Made by a program: the position numbers and the translations under genes. A DNA stretch of 64,000 nt from positions 24,680 to 88,679 of IMG/VR virus record IMGVR_UViG_3300028392_000049, one strand, 5' to 3'. The notes under the pieces are model-generated. The model was not told the DNA's origin, did not search any database, and saw nothing but the letters and a program-made list of their open reading frames with translations. This DNA is from a virus. Shown piece by piece: positions 24,633 through 34,084 of this stretch (its first letter is position 1; each line of letters begins with the position of its first letter).

Positions 24633-25963
24633 TAGATTGGTATCCCCTTTCCGCGCAGTCGTGTAATAACAGTAGCTGTTCTGTTTTTTACGTCGGTATC
24701 TGAATTAGTATTTTTACCTTTATCAGCAACATACGAATGAGGAACCCCTTTGGCATCTGTTGATATAGGGGCTCTGTTAGTAATCTGAGTTAAGTTAGTA
24801 TTTTTGTATGTCCCAGTTCCTTTAGACAACACTGTGTTGTGCTTAACAGGTATATTGCGCTTATTGGGAGTAATCTTTCTGTATTTAATTCCTTTAGGAG
24901 ATGAAAGATCTGGGGCATTAAACTTTCTAATAGCGCCTAGTGAATCAGTACCTACCTCTAGATACGTTGTGTACTGAAACACGTTAGGTGAAGTTTCAAT
25001 TACTTTATGCTGTGACGAAAGCACCATCCAGTAACCAGAGTACACATCGCCAATTCCAGATAAAAACACGGGCTTATCAGGATTAAGATTAGGTGTACCT
25101 AACACTTGAATACGTGCTCGGTAAGGGAATCGGTTGCGTTCATCTGCGGCAGCGGCTTCATAGAAAGCTACTGTTTGATTAGGGCTAACTGTACTGGTAG
25201 CAAACGAATCAAAAAGTTCAGTCTCAGCAGTAACACGTGTAGTGGTTGGGCGTTTGATATTAGTGGCAATACTTGCTACACCTGTGTACGCGTCCACGCC
25301 ACCAAATTGAACTGCTGACTTGTAGCCATCTGTGTACTTGTAGCTTTCGCTAAGTATTAAATTAAACGAGTAAAGTGTAGATCCTTGCGGGTCGTTAGCG
25401 TTACGCATAATAAAGTTAGGGGCAGAGTCCTTAAAAGCGTTAAAGTCAGTAGTCAGTTTTTTAAAGTGAATAGCAGTATTCTCAATACGGAATGTATATC
25501 CACACTGCTTAGCCAAACGAGAAAGCAACTGAAGGTCAGTAATTCCTGCTTGAGTAATTTGTGGGTAAACACGTGGATGCTCGTCTACCTCATAAGAAAA
25601 GTTATGCGATTTGGCAATGCGCCTAACTACTTCAGTAGCCGTAGTGTCATGGTATACCCGCTGGCGAGATTGCTTCATCTGGAAAGATGCTCCAATAATT
25701 TTGACATTGACAAACCGTTTACCTGGAGAAATTTGTGGGTTAATGTCATGCACGTAGCCATAGAACACTCGGTCAGAAATTTCACCACGAAGTGTGCACT
25801 TTACAGGATGTCCAGGTTTAACTTGAGAATACTGAACGTCCCAGTCTCTAAACTGAATGTCAATAATCTCATGAGCATAACGCTCCTGAGTAACTGTGAA
25901 TGACGTGATGCGTTGAGGAGGGTTATCCGCTAGCGCAAAATCAATGGCAACATAATTAAACAT
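24632..25963 (-). CDS. tail hub protein, gp27/gpD-like
   Basis: A 443-residue protein with the P2 gpD / T4 gp27 pattern: HEIIDIQFRDWDVQYSQVKPG, then HDTTATEVVRRIAKSH and LQLLSRLAKQCGYTFRIENT. The C-terminal 90 residues are basic and probably disordered (KYRKITPNKRNIPVKHN). It forms the trimeric hub on which the tube and spike sit. It overlaps the LysM gene by 8 nt. Confidence 0.82.
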   Translation of the reverse strand: MFNYVAIDFALADNPPQRITSFTVTQERYAHEIIDIQFRDWDVQYSQVKPGHPVKCTLRGEISDRVFYGYVHDINPQISPGKRFVNVKIIGASFQMKQSRQRVYHDTTATEVVRRIAKSHNFSYEVDEHPRVYPQITQAGITDLQLLSRLAKQCGYTFRIENTAIHFKKLTTDFNAFKDSAPNFIMRNANDPQGSTLYSFNLILSESYKYTDGYKSAVQFGGVDAYTGVASIATNIKRPTTTRVTAETELFDSFATSTVSPNQTVAFYEAAAADERNRFPYRARIQVLGTPNLNPDKPVFLSGIGDVYSGYWMVLSSQHKVIETSPNVFQYTTYLEVGTDSLGAIRKFNAPDLSSPKGIKYRKITPNKRNIPVKHNTVLSKGTGTYKNTNLTQITNRAPISTDAKGVPHSYVADKGKNTNSDTDVKNRTATVITRLRGKGIPI

Positions 25964-26237
25964 GAGGTATTCTCAACACCGTGCCGTCTGCAATATGTAA
26001 AAAGTCCGTAAGCTCAGGGTTGTACTCAGCAATAGTCCACCATAAAGCCGCGCTGTGGAAGTACTGTAAAGCAATGCCTTGAAGCGTCTCTCCCTTTGTG
26101 TACCTATGAGTAACGTACTTAATGTTCTGCAAGTCATCAAACGCATACAAAGTAATTGGGTAAGACTGACCGTACTCTGTTTTGCGGAAGTAATCCACAG
26201 TAGAGTCTTCGTAACGAGATCCAGAATGAATAGGCAT
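25956..26237 (-). CDS. LysM-type tail/baseplate protein (gpX-like)
   Basis: A 93-residue protein with a LysM-like domain, HRYTKGETLQGIALQYFHSAALWWTI followed by NPELTDFLHIADGTVLRIP, as in the gp53/gpX group of contractile tails, where it links the hub and tube initiator. Immediate neighbours are the hub and the tube-initiator-like gene. Confidence 0.82.
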   Translation of the reverse strand: MPIHSGSRYEDSTVDYFRKTEYGQSYPITLYAFDDLQNIKYVTHRYTKGETLQGIALQYFHSAALWWTIAEYNPELTDFLHIADGTVLRIPHV

Positions 26238-27154
26238 TACTTTGTCGCCAATCCAGCCGTAGCCATAAGATTAAATTGAATGTTTACGTCAGTAACCATA
26301 GGTATCATGCCTTTAGTAAAAGATGTGTGGTTAATGCTCAGGCTATTTACATAGCCAATATAACTTAATGGGCCTAAGTCAATACGCAAAAGTGTAGGGC
26401 TCAAGAAGCCGATGTCTGAACTAGCTCGACCCGTTGCCTGATTAACCCAGCCTGGTCCATTGATAGCCTTGTACAAGTACTCAATATCAGCAATAGTTCC
26501 TAGCTTTTGAAGCTCTTTAATTTTATCTTCAAACGTTCCAGAAAATCCTTTATCAAAACTATACGCAGGGTTGTAGAACTCTGATTTGGCATACAACTTT
26601 GCGTAAGTGTCATAGCCTTCTCCAGGTTTTGCTGAAAGAGGCATCGAATGAATGCACGCAAAATCGTTAGTGCGGTCAAGGCGAACGCTGAAAGACAGGT
26701 ACTCACCGCTAGGGAAAGCCCCTGCTACGCCTACAAACTTGTCAGCAAAAGAAGGAGTTATCTCCATGTTCATAGCAACACTAGTTTGAATTGACTGCGG
26801 GTTCCATAGGAACTGAAATCCGTAACGGGGGTCGCTGGCGTTGTTACCTATTCCCGTGTTATATGTTTCGCTCTTAATGTAATCGTTGTCTACTCGTGCA
26901 TACCAGTAGATACGCCCACGGCGATAGCGATGCTGAGAGCCAAGCGAGTGTGCCGTTGAGTTCTGTACTATAGGATCCACTAGAGAAGGCTCTACGGGCA
27001 TGCTCCATTGATGTGGGGGCAGGTTCCACTTGTAACCAGATAACCCTAACGGGCTCTTAGTGCTTTGTGGTTCCTGATTATTAGCTTTTGCCGCTACAAC
27101 CTTACCAGCTACTTTTTTTCTACCCAGGATTCCTCCTGTACCGCCGCCAGCCAT
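26237..27154 (-). CDS. tail tube initiator / hub-associated protein
   Basis: A 305-residue protein with a basic, Gly-rich N-terminal tail and a domain containing YGFQFLWNPQSIQTSV and SFSVRLDRTNDFACIH, then PTLLRIDLGPLSYIGYVNSLSINHTSF. The latter resembles proteins that cap the hub in contractile injection systems. The immediate LysM neighbour supports this. No enzyme motif was seen. The start has no gap with the tape measure gene. Confidence 0.6.
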   Translation of the reverse strand: MAGGGTGGILGRKKVAGKVVAAKANNQEPQSTKSPLGLSGYKWNLPPHQWSMPVEPSLVDPIVQNSTAHSLGSQHRYRRGRIYWYARVDNDYIKSETYNTGIGNNASDPRYGFQFLWNPQSIQTSVAMNMEITPSFADKFVGVAGAFPSGEYLSFSVRLDRTNDFACIHSMPLSAKPGEGYDTYAKLYAKSEFYNPAYSFDKGFSGTFEDKIKELQKLGTIADIEYLYKAINGPGWVNQATGRASSDIGFLSPTLLRIDLGPLSYIGYVNSLSINHTSFTKGMIPMVTDVNIQFNLMATAGLATK

Positions 27155-27155
27155 G

Positions 27156-28676
27156 CTATGACCTCGCTGTCAAGGCACTGCTAATAGCAAGGCCATAGGA
27201 ATAAGGATCAGATGACGGAGGAGCAGTTACATTAACGGTAATAGCTCCAGTATACAAAGGGCCAGAATTAGATGCAGCAGTTGGCATAAATGAAAGATCG
27301 TTAGCATTAGCGGGTCCTGCAGCGTTAGGACTAGAGCTTGCTCCACTAGGTAGTGCTGCTGCTCCTGCAAGTAATCCAATTCCACTAAGAAGTTTTCCAA
27401 CACCTCCTGAGCCAAAAGCTGTTCCAGCTATTCCATTAAGATTTTCAAGAATAGCTTGGCCACCGCCACCACGAGCCCCAGCAAATGTACCTAAAAAAGT
27501 ACTTAAATCTTGACCTTTATTAAGCCCAGCCCGCAATGGCCCAGTAGAATTAGCAAAAGTTCCATACGTTGATTGCAAAAAGTTATTAGCATTAACTGTT
27601 TGATTAGCAGTGCGCTCAGCAAAAGATTGAATAAGACCTAGTTCAGCTGTAGAACGGTTTCCTGTAGACGTAACTGCCCCAGTCAAACCACCGCTTTTTG
27701 CCAGCATCTCTTTAGTGCCAGAAGTACGAAGGGATGTTCCTCCGTTGTTAGCCATTTGAACAAGGCCAGAAAGTACAACTTGTTTAAGGTTTTGATCTCC
27801 ACCAAAGTACTGGTTAAGCAAACTATCCAACGCATTACCAGGTTGCATAGAAACAGCGATATCTTTTACTGTAATTGACTTACCTTGAGAAAGTAATTTA
27901 TAGATCTGCTCAATAATAGACGGCAAGTCATTCATTCCAGTACCAGAGCTATTACGAACCTGAACACCCAGCATTCTTAACATGTTAACATTTTGTGCTT
28001 GGTTTAATGATCCCATAGCGGCCATGCCGCCTTGAAGGCCAATGCCAGGGTTCAAGTTTGAAGCAAGTGCGGCTCCACCAAGAACACCTGAGTAACGAGT
28101 TGTATCAGTATTGGCTCCAGTATTATAGTTAGATAATCCAGGAAGTAATCCCATTCCTACGCCAGCATTTATTGCTGCTCCAGCATCCATAGGGTTAAGG
28201 GCAGATCCAGCAGCAGAAAAACGTTGCTGCATGTTGTAACCAACTTTTTGATTAGTGCCAAAACTTTGTTGGTTACCGCTATAGAATTTAATACGGTCAG
28301 CAAGCTGCTGAGTCATCACTGCCTCTTGAGATGTAGGCAAGAAAGACATTGCTCCAATAGCAGCTCCTCCTACATTTCCCATAAGTCTATAGAAGTTAGC
28401 TGAGCCGTTGGTAAAGCGAGGAGTGTCCCCAGCCGTGCTAGCTTGGTAAGGGGATCCTCCCCCTCCACCAGTTCCGCCTCCACCTGGGGCTCCTGAGCCA
28501 CCATTATTGGTAGGTGCTCCACGGTTAGCTACTTGAGAAGATGACCCTGCGCCCCTAAGTTTGTCTGCAAACCCCGCAATTTTTTCAAAATTACTTTTTA
28601 AACGATCGGAATCATCTGCCATCGATGAAACTGATTTTGCAGCGGCGTCTAGTCCGCTATTAACATCTCCAGCCAT
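27156..28676 (-). CDS. tape measure protein (short, by position)
   Basis: A 506-residue protein. The N-terminal 50 residues are helical; next comes a Gly-rich linker (GGGGTGGGGGSPYQ); the remainder is Ala/Gly/Asn-rich with hydrophobic segments (GGAAIGAMSFLP, LLSGIGLLAGAAAL). The gene order chaperone - this gene - hub is the tape measure position. At about 0.15 nm per residue the length would predict a tail near 75 nm, short for a myovirus. No long coiled coil is obvious, so the role is inferred from order. Confidence 0.6.
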   Translation of the reverse strand: MAGDVNSGLDAAAKSVSSMADDSDRLKSNFEKIAGFADKLRGAGSSSQVANRGAPTNNGGSGAPGGGGTGGGGGSPYQASTAGDTPRFTNGSANFYRLMGNVGGAAIGAMSFLPTSQEAVMTQQLADRIKFYSGNQQSFGTNQKVGYNMQQRFSAAGSALNPMDAGAAINAGVGMGLLPGLSNYNTGANTDTTRYSGVLGGAALASNLNPGIGLQGGMAAMGSLNQAQNVNMLRMLGVQVRNSSGTGMNDLPSIIEQIYKLLSQGKSITVKDIAVSMQPGNALDSLLNQYFGGDQNLKQVVLSGLVQMANNGGTSLRTSGTKEMLAKSGGLTGAVTSTGNRSTAELGLIQSFAERTANQTVNANNFLQSTYGTFANSTGPLRAGLNKGQDLSTFLGTFAGARGGGGQAILENLNGIAGTAFGSGGVGKLLSGIGLLAGAAALPSGASSSPNAAGPANANDLSFMPTAASNSGPLYTGAITVNVTAPPSSDPYSYGLAISSALTARS

Positions 28677-28685
28677 ATCTAATCC

Positions 28686-28796
28686 TTATCTCGTGGCTCT
28701 TGCGATCCAATTGTTTCTTTCTCTAAAAGAAAGAGAGCGGATGTCGCCCATACTCCAGCCAGGAAATGCTCGGGATAGTAGTTCATAAGAGTCCAT
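28686..28796 (-). CDS. tail assembly chaperone, downstream frame (GpE-like; probably a frameshift extension)
   Basis: From the ATG at 28796 this frame encodes 36 residues (MDSYELLSRAFPGWSMGDIR then SLSFRERNNWI). The W-S-M-x-D-I and RER-x-x-W spacing recalls P2 GpE-type chaperone tails. The ATG has no ribosome site. The frame stays open upstream through the end of the preceding gene (about 20 more codons, back to a stop near 28845), reading FDYKPLDYVNL in front of the Met. This fits a +1 (or -2) ribosomal frameshift producing an extended chaperone, as in many tailed phages. Confidence 0.55.
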   Translation of the reverse strand: MDSYELLSRAFPGWSMGDIRSLSFRERNNWIARATR

Positions 28797-28818
28797 TAAA
28801 TTAACGTAGTCTAAAGGC

Positions 28819-29619
28819 TTATAATCGAAATAAATCGACCAGACTTAACGATAGATTAATTTTACTATCGCATGCCTCGCAAGTCTTGCTCACCTCCCCA
28901 AGGCGTGGGCCTGGGGTCCTATCTGATAACTCAGTCACTAGCAGAGTTCGATCTGCCATGCTTAAGTTTAAAGCCGTTGAGCGCCCCATAGAAGGGCTGC
29001 CATCTACAGACACAATGCATCCTGCCAAAATGTCGGTGAACATCTCGGCTGTGGTCTTTTCATCAGAGTCAACCAATTTTTTCTGGGTAACTCCATTAGG
29101 CAAAGCCACTACAATTTCCCCAGCCTTAGCATTGACAGAGAATACTCTGTCCCTGACTGGGTCTTCTAGTTCATCAACCTCAACGTCATGTACTAAATCA
29201 ATAGTAATGTTTTGTTCGGTAGCGCATGAAACACATACAACTGGATAGGTAACCGTCTCGCCAAATGTAGCTATCCGAATACCTAGAAGGACGGCATCCC
29301 GATCTCCAGTAAGCATCGCGTCAAGTTCAGTAAGTGTGGGCTTTACGTCACCAATACTTACTAGTCCTCGTTGAAATGCTACCTGCAAAGACTTAGTTGC
29401 TGAACCAGCCTTAGCCATAGCTTCCTCATCGGAACCATTTAGCTCTCTAATTTCAGCGGTCTTAAACAGTTCCCCCGACTTAGTAATAAAGCCCGCAGGC
29501 AATGCTACTTCGTTTGAAGGGGGTTGCTGAGTTTCTATTTCTGCTTGTACGCCACCTGCAGCTTGAAAAGCCGCGATGGCTTGGTCCATATCTGGTAGGC
29601 CTAATGTTGTCTCAGTCAT
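28819..29619 (-). CDS. T4-type tail assembly chaperone / baseplate assembly protein
   Basis: A 266-residue protein with the T4 baseplate-assembly family pattern (KTAEIRELNGSDEEAMAK, DRDAVLLGIRIATFGETV) and two cysteine pairs, CVSC near residue 144 and CEAC near residue 246, that look zinc-binding. The C-terminus (LSLVDLFRL) overlaps the start of the second frame described at 28686. It lies between the tail tube and tape measure genes, the standard place for chaperones that coat the tape measure before tube assembly. Confidence 0.72.
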   Translation of the reverse strand: MTETTLGLPDMDQAIAAFQAAGGVQAEIETQQPPSNEVALPAGFITKSGELFKTAEIRELNGSDEEAMAKAGSATKSLQVAFQRGLVSIGDVKPTLTELDAMLTGDRDAVLLGIRIATFGETVTYPVVCVSCATEQNITIDLVHDVEVDELEDPVRDRVFSVNAKAGEIVVALPNGVTQKKLVDSDEKTTAEMFTDILAGCIVSVDGSPSMGRSTALNLSMADRTLLVTELSDRTPGPRLGEVSKTCEACDSKINLSLSLVDLFRL

Positions 29620-29656
29620 AATTCTCCTTATTAATACTTATATAGTTTACTACAGA

Positions 29657-30280
29657 TTAGAAGCCAGCAGGTTTAACCGATCCTGCTAGAGGTGTTCCAT
29701 TAGCATTAACAAACCCGACTGACAGGCCTTCATGTACAAGCGTCATGGTTTCGTACATAAGCTCGTTCTGACCAGCGTTAAGGTCGGTGTAGCTTAGGTT
29801 AGAAATCCATGCATTGTGCAAGTAGAATGCCATACGTGGCGTGTTAGTTGTTGATCCAGCCTGTGGGTGGTCCATCAATTCGATAGTAACGTTGACTCGG
29901 AAGCCGCCCTTACCTGAATCAGTAGAGTTAATGCCTTCTCCTGCTGACGCACCAAATAACCCACGCATCCAAGTAATAGCGCTATCATTACCAAACAATG
30001 CACCGCGTGAGAATGTCACTGGGCCAAAGTTGGTCATGCCTGGGATCTGATGAATGGTAGTGTTGTAGCCACCTTCACGGTAAGGAATTGGCGCTACAGA
30101 GTATGCCAAACCTGAGATTCCCGTGAAGCCACCACTGAATGATGTGATGCGGTTATCAAACGTAGTTGTAACACCTTGAGCCACCTTGAAGGTTGCGCGA
30201 AACTTGAATACGCGCATCGGGTCAGTTTGAATGGTGCCCCGTGAATCAATGTAATTGAGGTTCTTCTTTGTTTCTGACAT
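29657..30280 (-). CDS. tail tube protein (gp19-like)
   Basis: A 207-residue protein with PMRVFKFRATFKVAQ, SFSGGFTGISGLAYSV and FYLHNAWISNLSYTDLNAGQ, typical of T4 gp19-like tube proteins in contractile tails. It forms the inner tube inside the sheath encoded next door. The short gap to the sheath gene suggests separate ribosome loading at high rate. Confidence 0.9.
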   Translation of the reverse strand: MSETKKNLNYIDSRGTIQTDPMRVFKFRATFKVAQGVTTTFDNRITSFSGGFTGISGLAYSVAPIPYREGGYNTTIHQIPGMTNFGPVTFSRGALFGNDSAITWMRGLFGASAGEGINSTDSGKGGFRVNVTIELMDHPQAGSTTNTPRMAFYLHNAWISNLSYTDLNAGQNELMYETMTLVHEGLSVGFVNANGTPLAGSVKPAGF

Positions 30281-30293
30281 TGTTTACTTCTCC

Positions 30294-32471
30294 TTAAATA
30301 GAAGTGGTTACGGTAGCGCCGCCATCAGTCTGACCGAGCTTAATGATTACAAATTCCGCTGGTCGCTGCAATGCAACACCAACTTCAATGCGGAGTTCTC
30401 CAGCAGAGATTACTGCTGAAGTATTAATGGATGCGTCACACTTGACGTAATATGCCTGGTCCGCAGTTGCGCCGTAAAGGCCGCCTGCACGCCAGAAGCC
30501 ATCTAGGTACCCATTGACAATGCCAGTAACTTCATTCCAAAGTGTCTGGTCGTTGTTCTCAAACACTGCAAACTGCGTTAACGCACGAAGGTTATTTCCT
30601 AAGGAATTAAGGGTTCGGCGTGTTGAGACATATCGGTCTGAGAAGCCTGAGCTAAGTGTGCGAGCACCCATGATGCAGATTCCTGAACCTGGAACATAAC
30701 GAATAACGTTTACGTTCTTGGCTCCCGAGTTGACAAGGTCAAACTCTTGGTTAGTAAGCGAAGGTACGGATACCGCAGAGTTAATAACTGAGTAGTAACC
30801 AGCAGGTGCCTTGAACACTCCACGAGTTGCGTCTGTAGAAGTATAAACTGCGGCTACCGCTCCACCTGGTGCAACTGCCTTAGTCGCTCCTGCAGTTGAT
30901 GCAGGGTCAGCAATTGAGACAAATGGGTAGTAGATAGCACCGTAGTTGTTATTGACTGCACCATAGCCAGATGTCAAAGTAAGCACATCTGATGCTGAGG
31001 TATTATTAACCGAAGCGTCAAGAACTACAAACGAGTCTCCACGATTAGCTGCGTAACCGATAAGCTTAACCGCTGCTGTTTGGTTATTTGTTTGAGTAGC
31101 GGCAGCGTCCGCAGCAGCCAGCGGGAACCGTGAGTTTGACATATCTGGGTAGTTAATCAACAGCGGTGCTGTAATTGAGTCCAGACGAGGCAAGATATCT
31201 GTAGCCACGTAAGAACCTACAGACCCAAGGTCAGCTGCACTTGAGCCTTCTGAGCCAACAATGCCTGCAACGGTACACTTAGTAGTAGTAGTAACTCCTA
31301 GACGTACTTTATCAACCTGTGCAGCTGTTACACCTGTTGCAGAGGTAGAACCTGCAGCAGTGTACGTTGTGCCAGTGATTGAGCTAGTAACTGCTGAGGC
31401 TGCCCATACAAATGAACCGTCTGTTGAATTGACATTAGCCCCAGTAGAAGCCACCGACCAAAGAGTAGTAAACAATGGAAGACGGTTGTAACCAGATGCA
31501 GATGAGCCGCCATCAGTTGCGGTAATCCAAGTAGAATTAGCGTTAATAACATTAACCGCATAGCGAGCATCACTAGATGTCATAGTCAAATTAGTGAAGG
31601 ACTCAACACGGTCATTAGCAGTAAGGTCAGATGCTGATGCTACGACACGAGTGGTGTAGTAAACGTTTACATCAAAGTAGTTAGTAGAAGAACTTGGGGT
31701 AACAGATACCCAAAGGTTATTACCCCAAATACCATGATCAGCCGCATTGAACTGTAAGGTACTTGCAGTGGTAGATGATGTTCCACCATTGATAACAATG
31801 CTCGTACCAGTCTGAGTAGTTTCAGCAATAGTACCTGTTTTATAAATAATAGTAAACGACTTACCATCCGTCGCTACGTCAGCAACAACCCATTGTTTTC
31901 CAGGAGCGCTTAGCACCGAATACCCTGTAGTACTAACTCCACTAATAGTTACTACACGACCTGGCTCTAATGTGGAGAACTCAGCAGTGGATGAATAGAT
32001 AGAGATCTTTCCAGCATTGGCAGTTCCGTTGAGTGTCCATGTACCTGCCTGGGTAATTCCTTGGTTGCTGTCTTTGAACTTAGCAACAGCTTGGATTGAA
32101 TCTTTATTAAGATTACGAACAATGTAAGCCTGTGAGCCACCATTATCGAAGAATGTCTTGACTGCATACTTAAGGGCAGACGAGGCTGTACCAACAGTGT
32201 TGTTGTATGCTTGGCTAGATGCCGAAGCAACCGTAGCAGTAGCATCAAATGGGCCAACAGTTGAGCCATAGCTGAACTCGTTGACAAAGTCTGACCATGA
32301 GCTGACCAAAAGAGGGGTACTGATGATGCTACCTGCAGCACCAGTAGGGTTACCGCCACGGTCTGCAATACCAATAAATACTGCAACCGAGTCGCCAGTG
32401 GTTTGAGCCACAGGCTTATTTGGGGATAGCGACTCTTGGACGTAGACGCCAGGCTTATTAATTGTAGCCAT
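30294..32471 (-). CDS. contractile tail sheath protein
   Basis: A 725-residue protein. The N-terminus NKPGVYVQESLSPNKP is the sheath start; the C-terminus has GICIMGARTLS, DRYVSTRRTLNSLGNNLRAL, VGVALQRPAEFVII, the core that intertwines subunits. A large Thr/Ser-rich insertion at about residues 140-420 would be the surface-exposed variable domain. It contracts to drive the tube through the cell envelope. Long for a sheath, owing to that insertion. Confidence 0.93.
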   Translation of the reverse strand: MATINKPGVYVQESLSPNKPVAQTTGDSVAVFIGIADRGGNPTGAAGSIISTPLLVSSWSDFVNEFSYGSTVGPFDATATVASASSQAYNNTVGTASSALKYAVKTFFDNGGSQAYIVRNLNKDSIQAVAKFKDSNQGITQAGTWTLNGTANAGKISIYSSTAEFSTLEPGRVVTISGVSTTGYSVLSAPGKQWVVADVATDGKSFTIIYKTGTIAETTQTGTSIVINGGTSSTTASTLQFNAADHGIWGNNLWVSVTPSSSTNYFDVNVYYTTRVVASASDLTANDRVESFTNLTMTSSDARYAVNVINANSTWITATDGGSSASGYNRLPLFTTLWSVASTGANVNSTDGSFVWAASAVTSSITGTTYTAAGSTSATGVTAAQVDKVRLGVTTTTKCTVAGIVGSEGSSAADLGSVGSYVATDILPRLDSITAPLLINYPDMSNSRFPLAAADAAATQTNNQTAAVKLIGYAANRGDSFVVLDASVNNTSASDVLTLTSGYGAVNNNYGAIYYPFVSIADPASTAGATKAVAPGGAVAAVYTSTDATRGVFKAPAGYYSVINSAVSVPSLTNQEFDLVNSGAKNVNVIRYVPGSGICIMGARTLSSGFSDRYVSTRRTLNSLGNNLRALTQFAVFENNDQTLWNEVTGIVNGYLDGFWRAGGLYGATADQAYYVKCDASINTSAVISAGELRIEVGVALQRPAEFVIIKLGQTDGGATVTTSI

Positions 32472-32499
32472 TATTTCTCCTTAATAGAATTGATAAGTT

Positions 32500-33186
32500 T
32501 TAGACGGGATACATAGTCGTAGGTACATCACTTTGTACCCAGGATCCAGATGTGTTGTGGTTTACGCTTACAGCCGTTACAATTTGTGACGACACAGCGC
32601 TTGCCACAGCAGGAGTCATCTCACTAACAACTCTTACTGTGAAGGTATTACGTAGCAGTCGCTTATTTCCATTTTCGCCTTCTGCTTTGTCATTCTTAAT
32701 GACACTGTCTAAGAACATATGGCGCCGAGCGGTGCTTGTTCCAAGTTCATTCTTGACTTCCAAGTGCCCATACATGGCAGGAAATCTTTGATGCAATGTA
32801 TAAAGTAGCGTCCTGTCATGCCGTGGGTGGCGCGAGTAAGACGTGACTTGATACATTAAATCGTATGCAACTGGTACGTCATAACTGTACCAGTTTGCAG
32901 GTACACCGTCAGGGTAAGTTTGGTTTGAGCCTGGGGTTATGTACCAATTGGTAGCAATAGTTCCAGCGTTATCGCTGTCAATAACCAGACCAGAAGACTG
33001 CCGTTCACGGGCTTGGCGGATGCCAATCAAGTCAATAGTTACAAAGGGAAAGCTCTGCTGGCGGACTTCTACGTCAGGGTAGCCAAACCATACGCTCACT
33101 GCTCGGCTTGGGGATTTTTCGTCCGATACTGTAATGCCCGAAAGGTAAGTTTTAAGGGCAGCATCTTCATTAAGAATAAAAGGCAT
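32500..33186 (-). CDS. tail completion/terminator-like protein
   Basis: A 228-residue protein directly upstream of the sheath. VSVWFGYPDVEVRQQSFPFV and the VPVAYDLMYQVTSYSRHPRH segment resemble tail terminator proteins that cap the tube and sheath. The C-terminal half is Val/Ser-rich and beta-like. The match is by position and general pattern. Confidence 0.6.
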   Translation of the reverse strand: MPFILNEDAALKTYLSGITVSDEKSPSRAVSVWFGYPDVEVRQQSFPFVTIDLIGIRQARERQSSGLVIDSDNAGTIATNWYITPGSNQTYPDGVPANWYSYDVPVAYDLMYQVTSYSRHPRHDRTLLYTLHQRFPAMYGHLEVKNELGTSTARRHMFLDSVIKNDKAEGENGNKRLLRNTFTVRVVSEMTPAVASAVSSQIVTAVSVNHNTSGSWVQSDVPTTMYPV

Positions 33187-33506
33187 TAAAATAAACCTTT
33201 TTCTTTAAGGTAATCAGACAGGGCGGTAAACACGGCTTTACCAACTTCAGGTTGGGCATGCTCTTTGAAATTACGCATTGCCGCTCTAGGGGGAATGCTC
33301 TCATCCCCGTACTCGGCCGACATTACTTTGCTGTGCATGCTAGTAGGGTAAGAAAGACCTACGCCATTGCTATGGGAAACTACCTTGACAGCAGAGTGAA
33401 CATCCTCATCCCAGTGATGTGCCTGGGCAATATTAGACCAATCATTATTTAAAGTATCGGTTGAGGAGTCAAGCTGAGTTTTTAAAAGCTCTGAAAATGA
33501 AGACAT
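33186..33506 (-). CDS. neck / head-completion-like protein
   Basis: A 106-residue protein (MSSFSELLKTQLDSSTDTLN ... PEVGKAVFTALSDYLKEKGLF). A helix at each end with a loop rich in His and Gly is compatible with HK97 gp10-like neck proteins, consistent with its place between head-associated genes and the tail terminator. It overlaps the next gene by one base. Confidence 0.5.
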   Translation of the reverse strand: MSSFSELLKTQLDSSTDTLNNDWSNIAQAHHWDEDVHSAVKVVSHSNGVGLSYPTSMHSKVMSAEYGDESIPPRAAMRNFKEHAQPEVGKAVFTALSDYLKEKGLF

Positions 33507-33631
33507 TAATCCCGACCCAAGCGAAGAAAAGCCCCATACAACAATCCATCCAAGAAACCGCCTGCTTGATGATGCATAGCACCATAGTAGAATGCAGGGA
33601 AAGAGGCTTGAGAAACAGTCTCTTTAGCCAT
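33506..33631 (-). CDS. 41-residue head/neck-associated protein
   Basis: An unrecognised 41-residue protein (MAKETVSQASFPAFYYGAMH then QAGGFLDGLLYGAFL) rich in aromatic and glycine residues. The stop overlaps the next start (TAATG), so it is probably translated. It follows a terminator and starts the head-to-tail transcript. Confidence 0.5.
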   Translation of the reverse strand: MAKETVSQASFPAFYYGAMHHQAGGFLDGLLYGAFLRLGRD

Positions 33632-33712
33632 AGTATTTCTCCTTGGAGGAGTAGCAGGGTTTCGCATGGGTGGTGATGTAGTTCCTGCAGTGGAACTTCT
33701 TTAATAGTAAAT

Positions 33713-33735
33713 GAAAAAGCCCCCTTTCGGGGGCT
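33713..33735 (-). terminator. intrinsic terminator downstream of the decoration-type gene
   Basis: AGCCCCC/GGGGGCT stem with a short loop, followed on the minus strand by TTTTTCATT. It separates the 33752 gene from the neck and tail genes. Confidence 0.85.
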
Positions 33736-33751
33736 AAATCAATATTAGTTT

Positions 33752-34084
33752 TTACGAAGCCGAACCAGTTTGAACATATGAAGCTAGAACAATACAAGTA
33801 GAAGTCATAGCAGCCGAAGCGTACCCATAGATAGTATCTCCACCATTTGCCCAAAACTGAAGCACACCAACAGCAGAAGTAGCAGCACTACTGGCAGCAG
33901 CAGGTACTTTAAGACCACCATTGGTAGTTCCAAGACCATCTAAGGTATCATCGCCAATAGCCAAAGCAGCAGTTGTATCTCTATTTTGAATAGTGACATA
34001 TGCCTGGGTAGCACCCTTAGGTACTGTGTAAATAAGTGTCTTAGTAGTCGCAGGAAGCGAGACTGTGACGTGGTCAAGAGCCAT
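33752..34084 (-). CDS. small beta-rich virion protein, decoration-like
   Basis: A 110-residue protein (DHVTVSLPATTKTLIYTVPK, then Ala/Gly/Ser-rich beta strands, ending VLASYVQTG). The compact beta composition, the length and the following strong terminator suggest an abundant small structural protein such as a head decoration protein. No family motif confirms it. Confidence 0.5.
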   Translation of the reverse strand: MALDHVTVSLPATTKTLIYTVPKGATQAYVTIQNRDTTAALAIGDDTLDGLGTTNGGLKVPAAASSAATSAVGVLQFWANGGDTIYGYASAAMTSTCIVLASYVQTGSAS

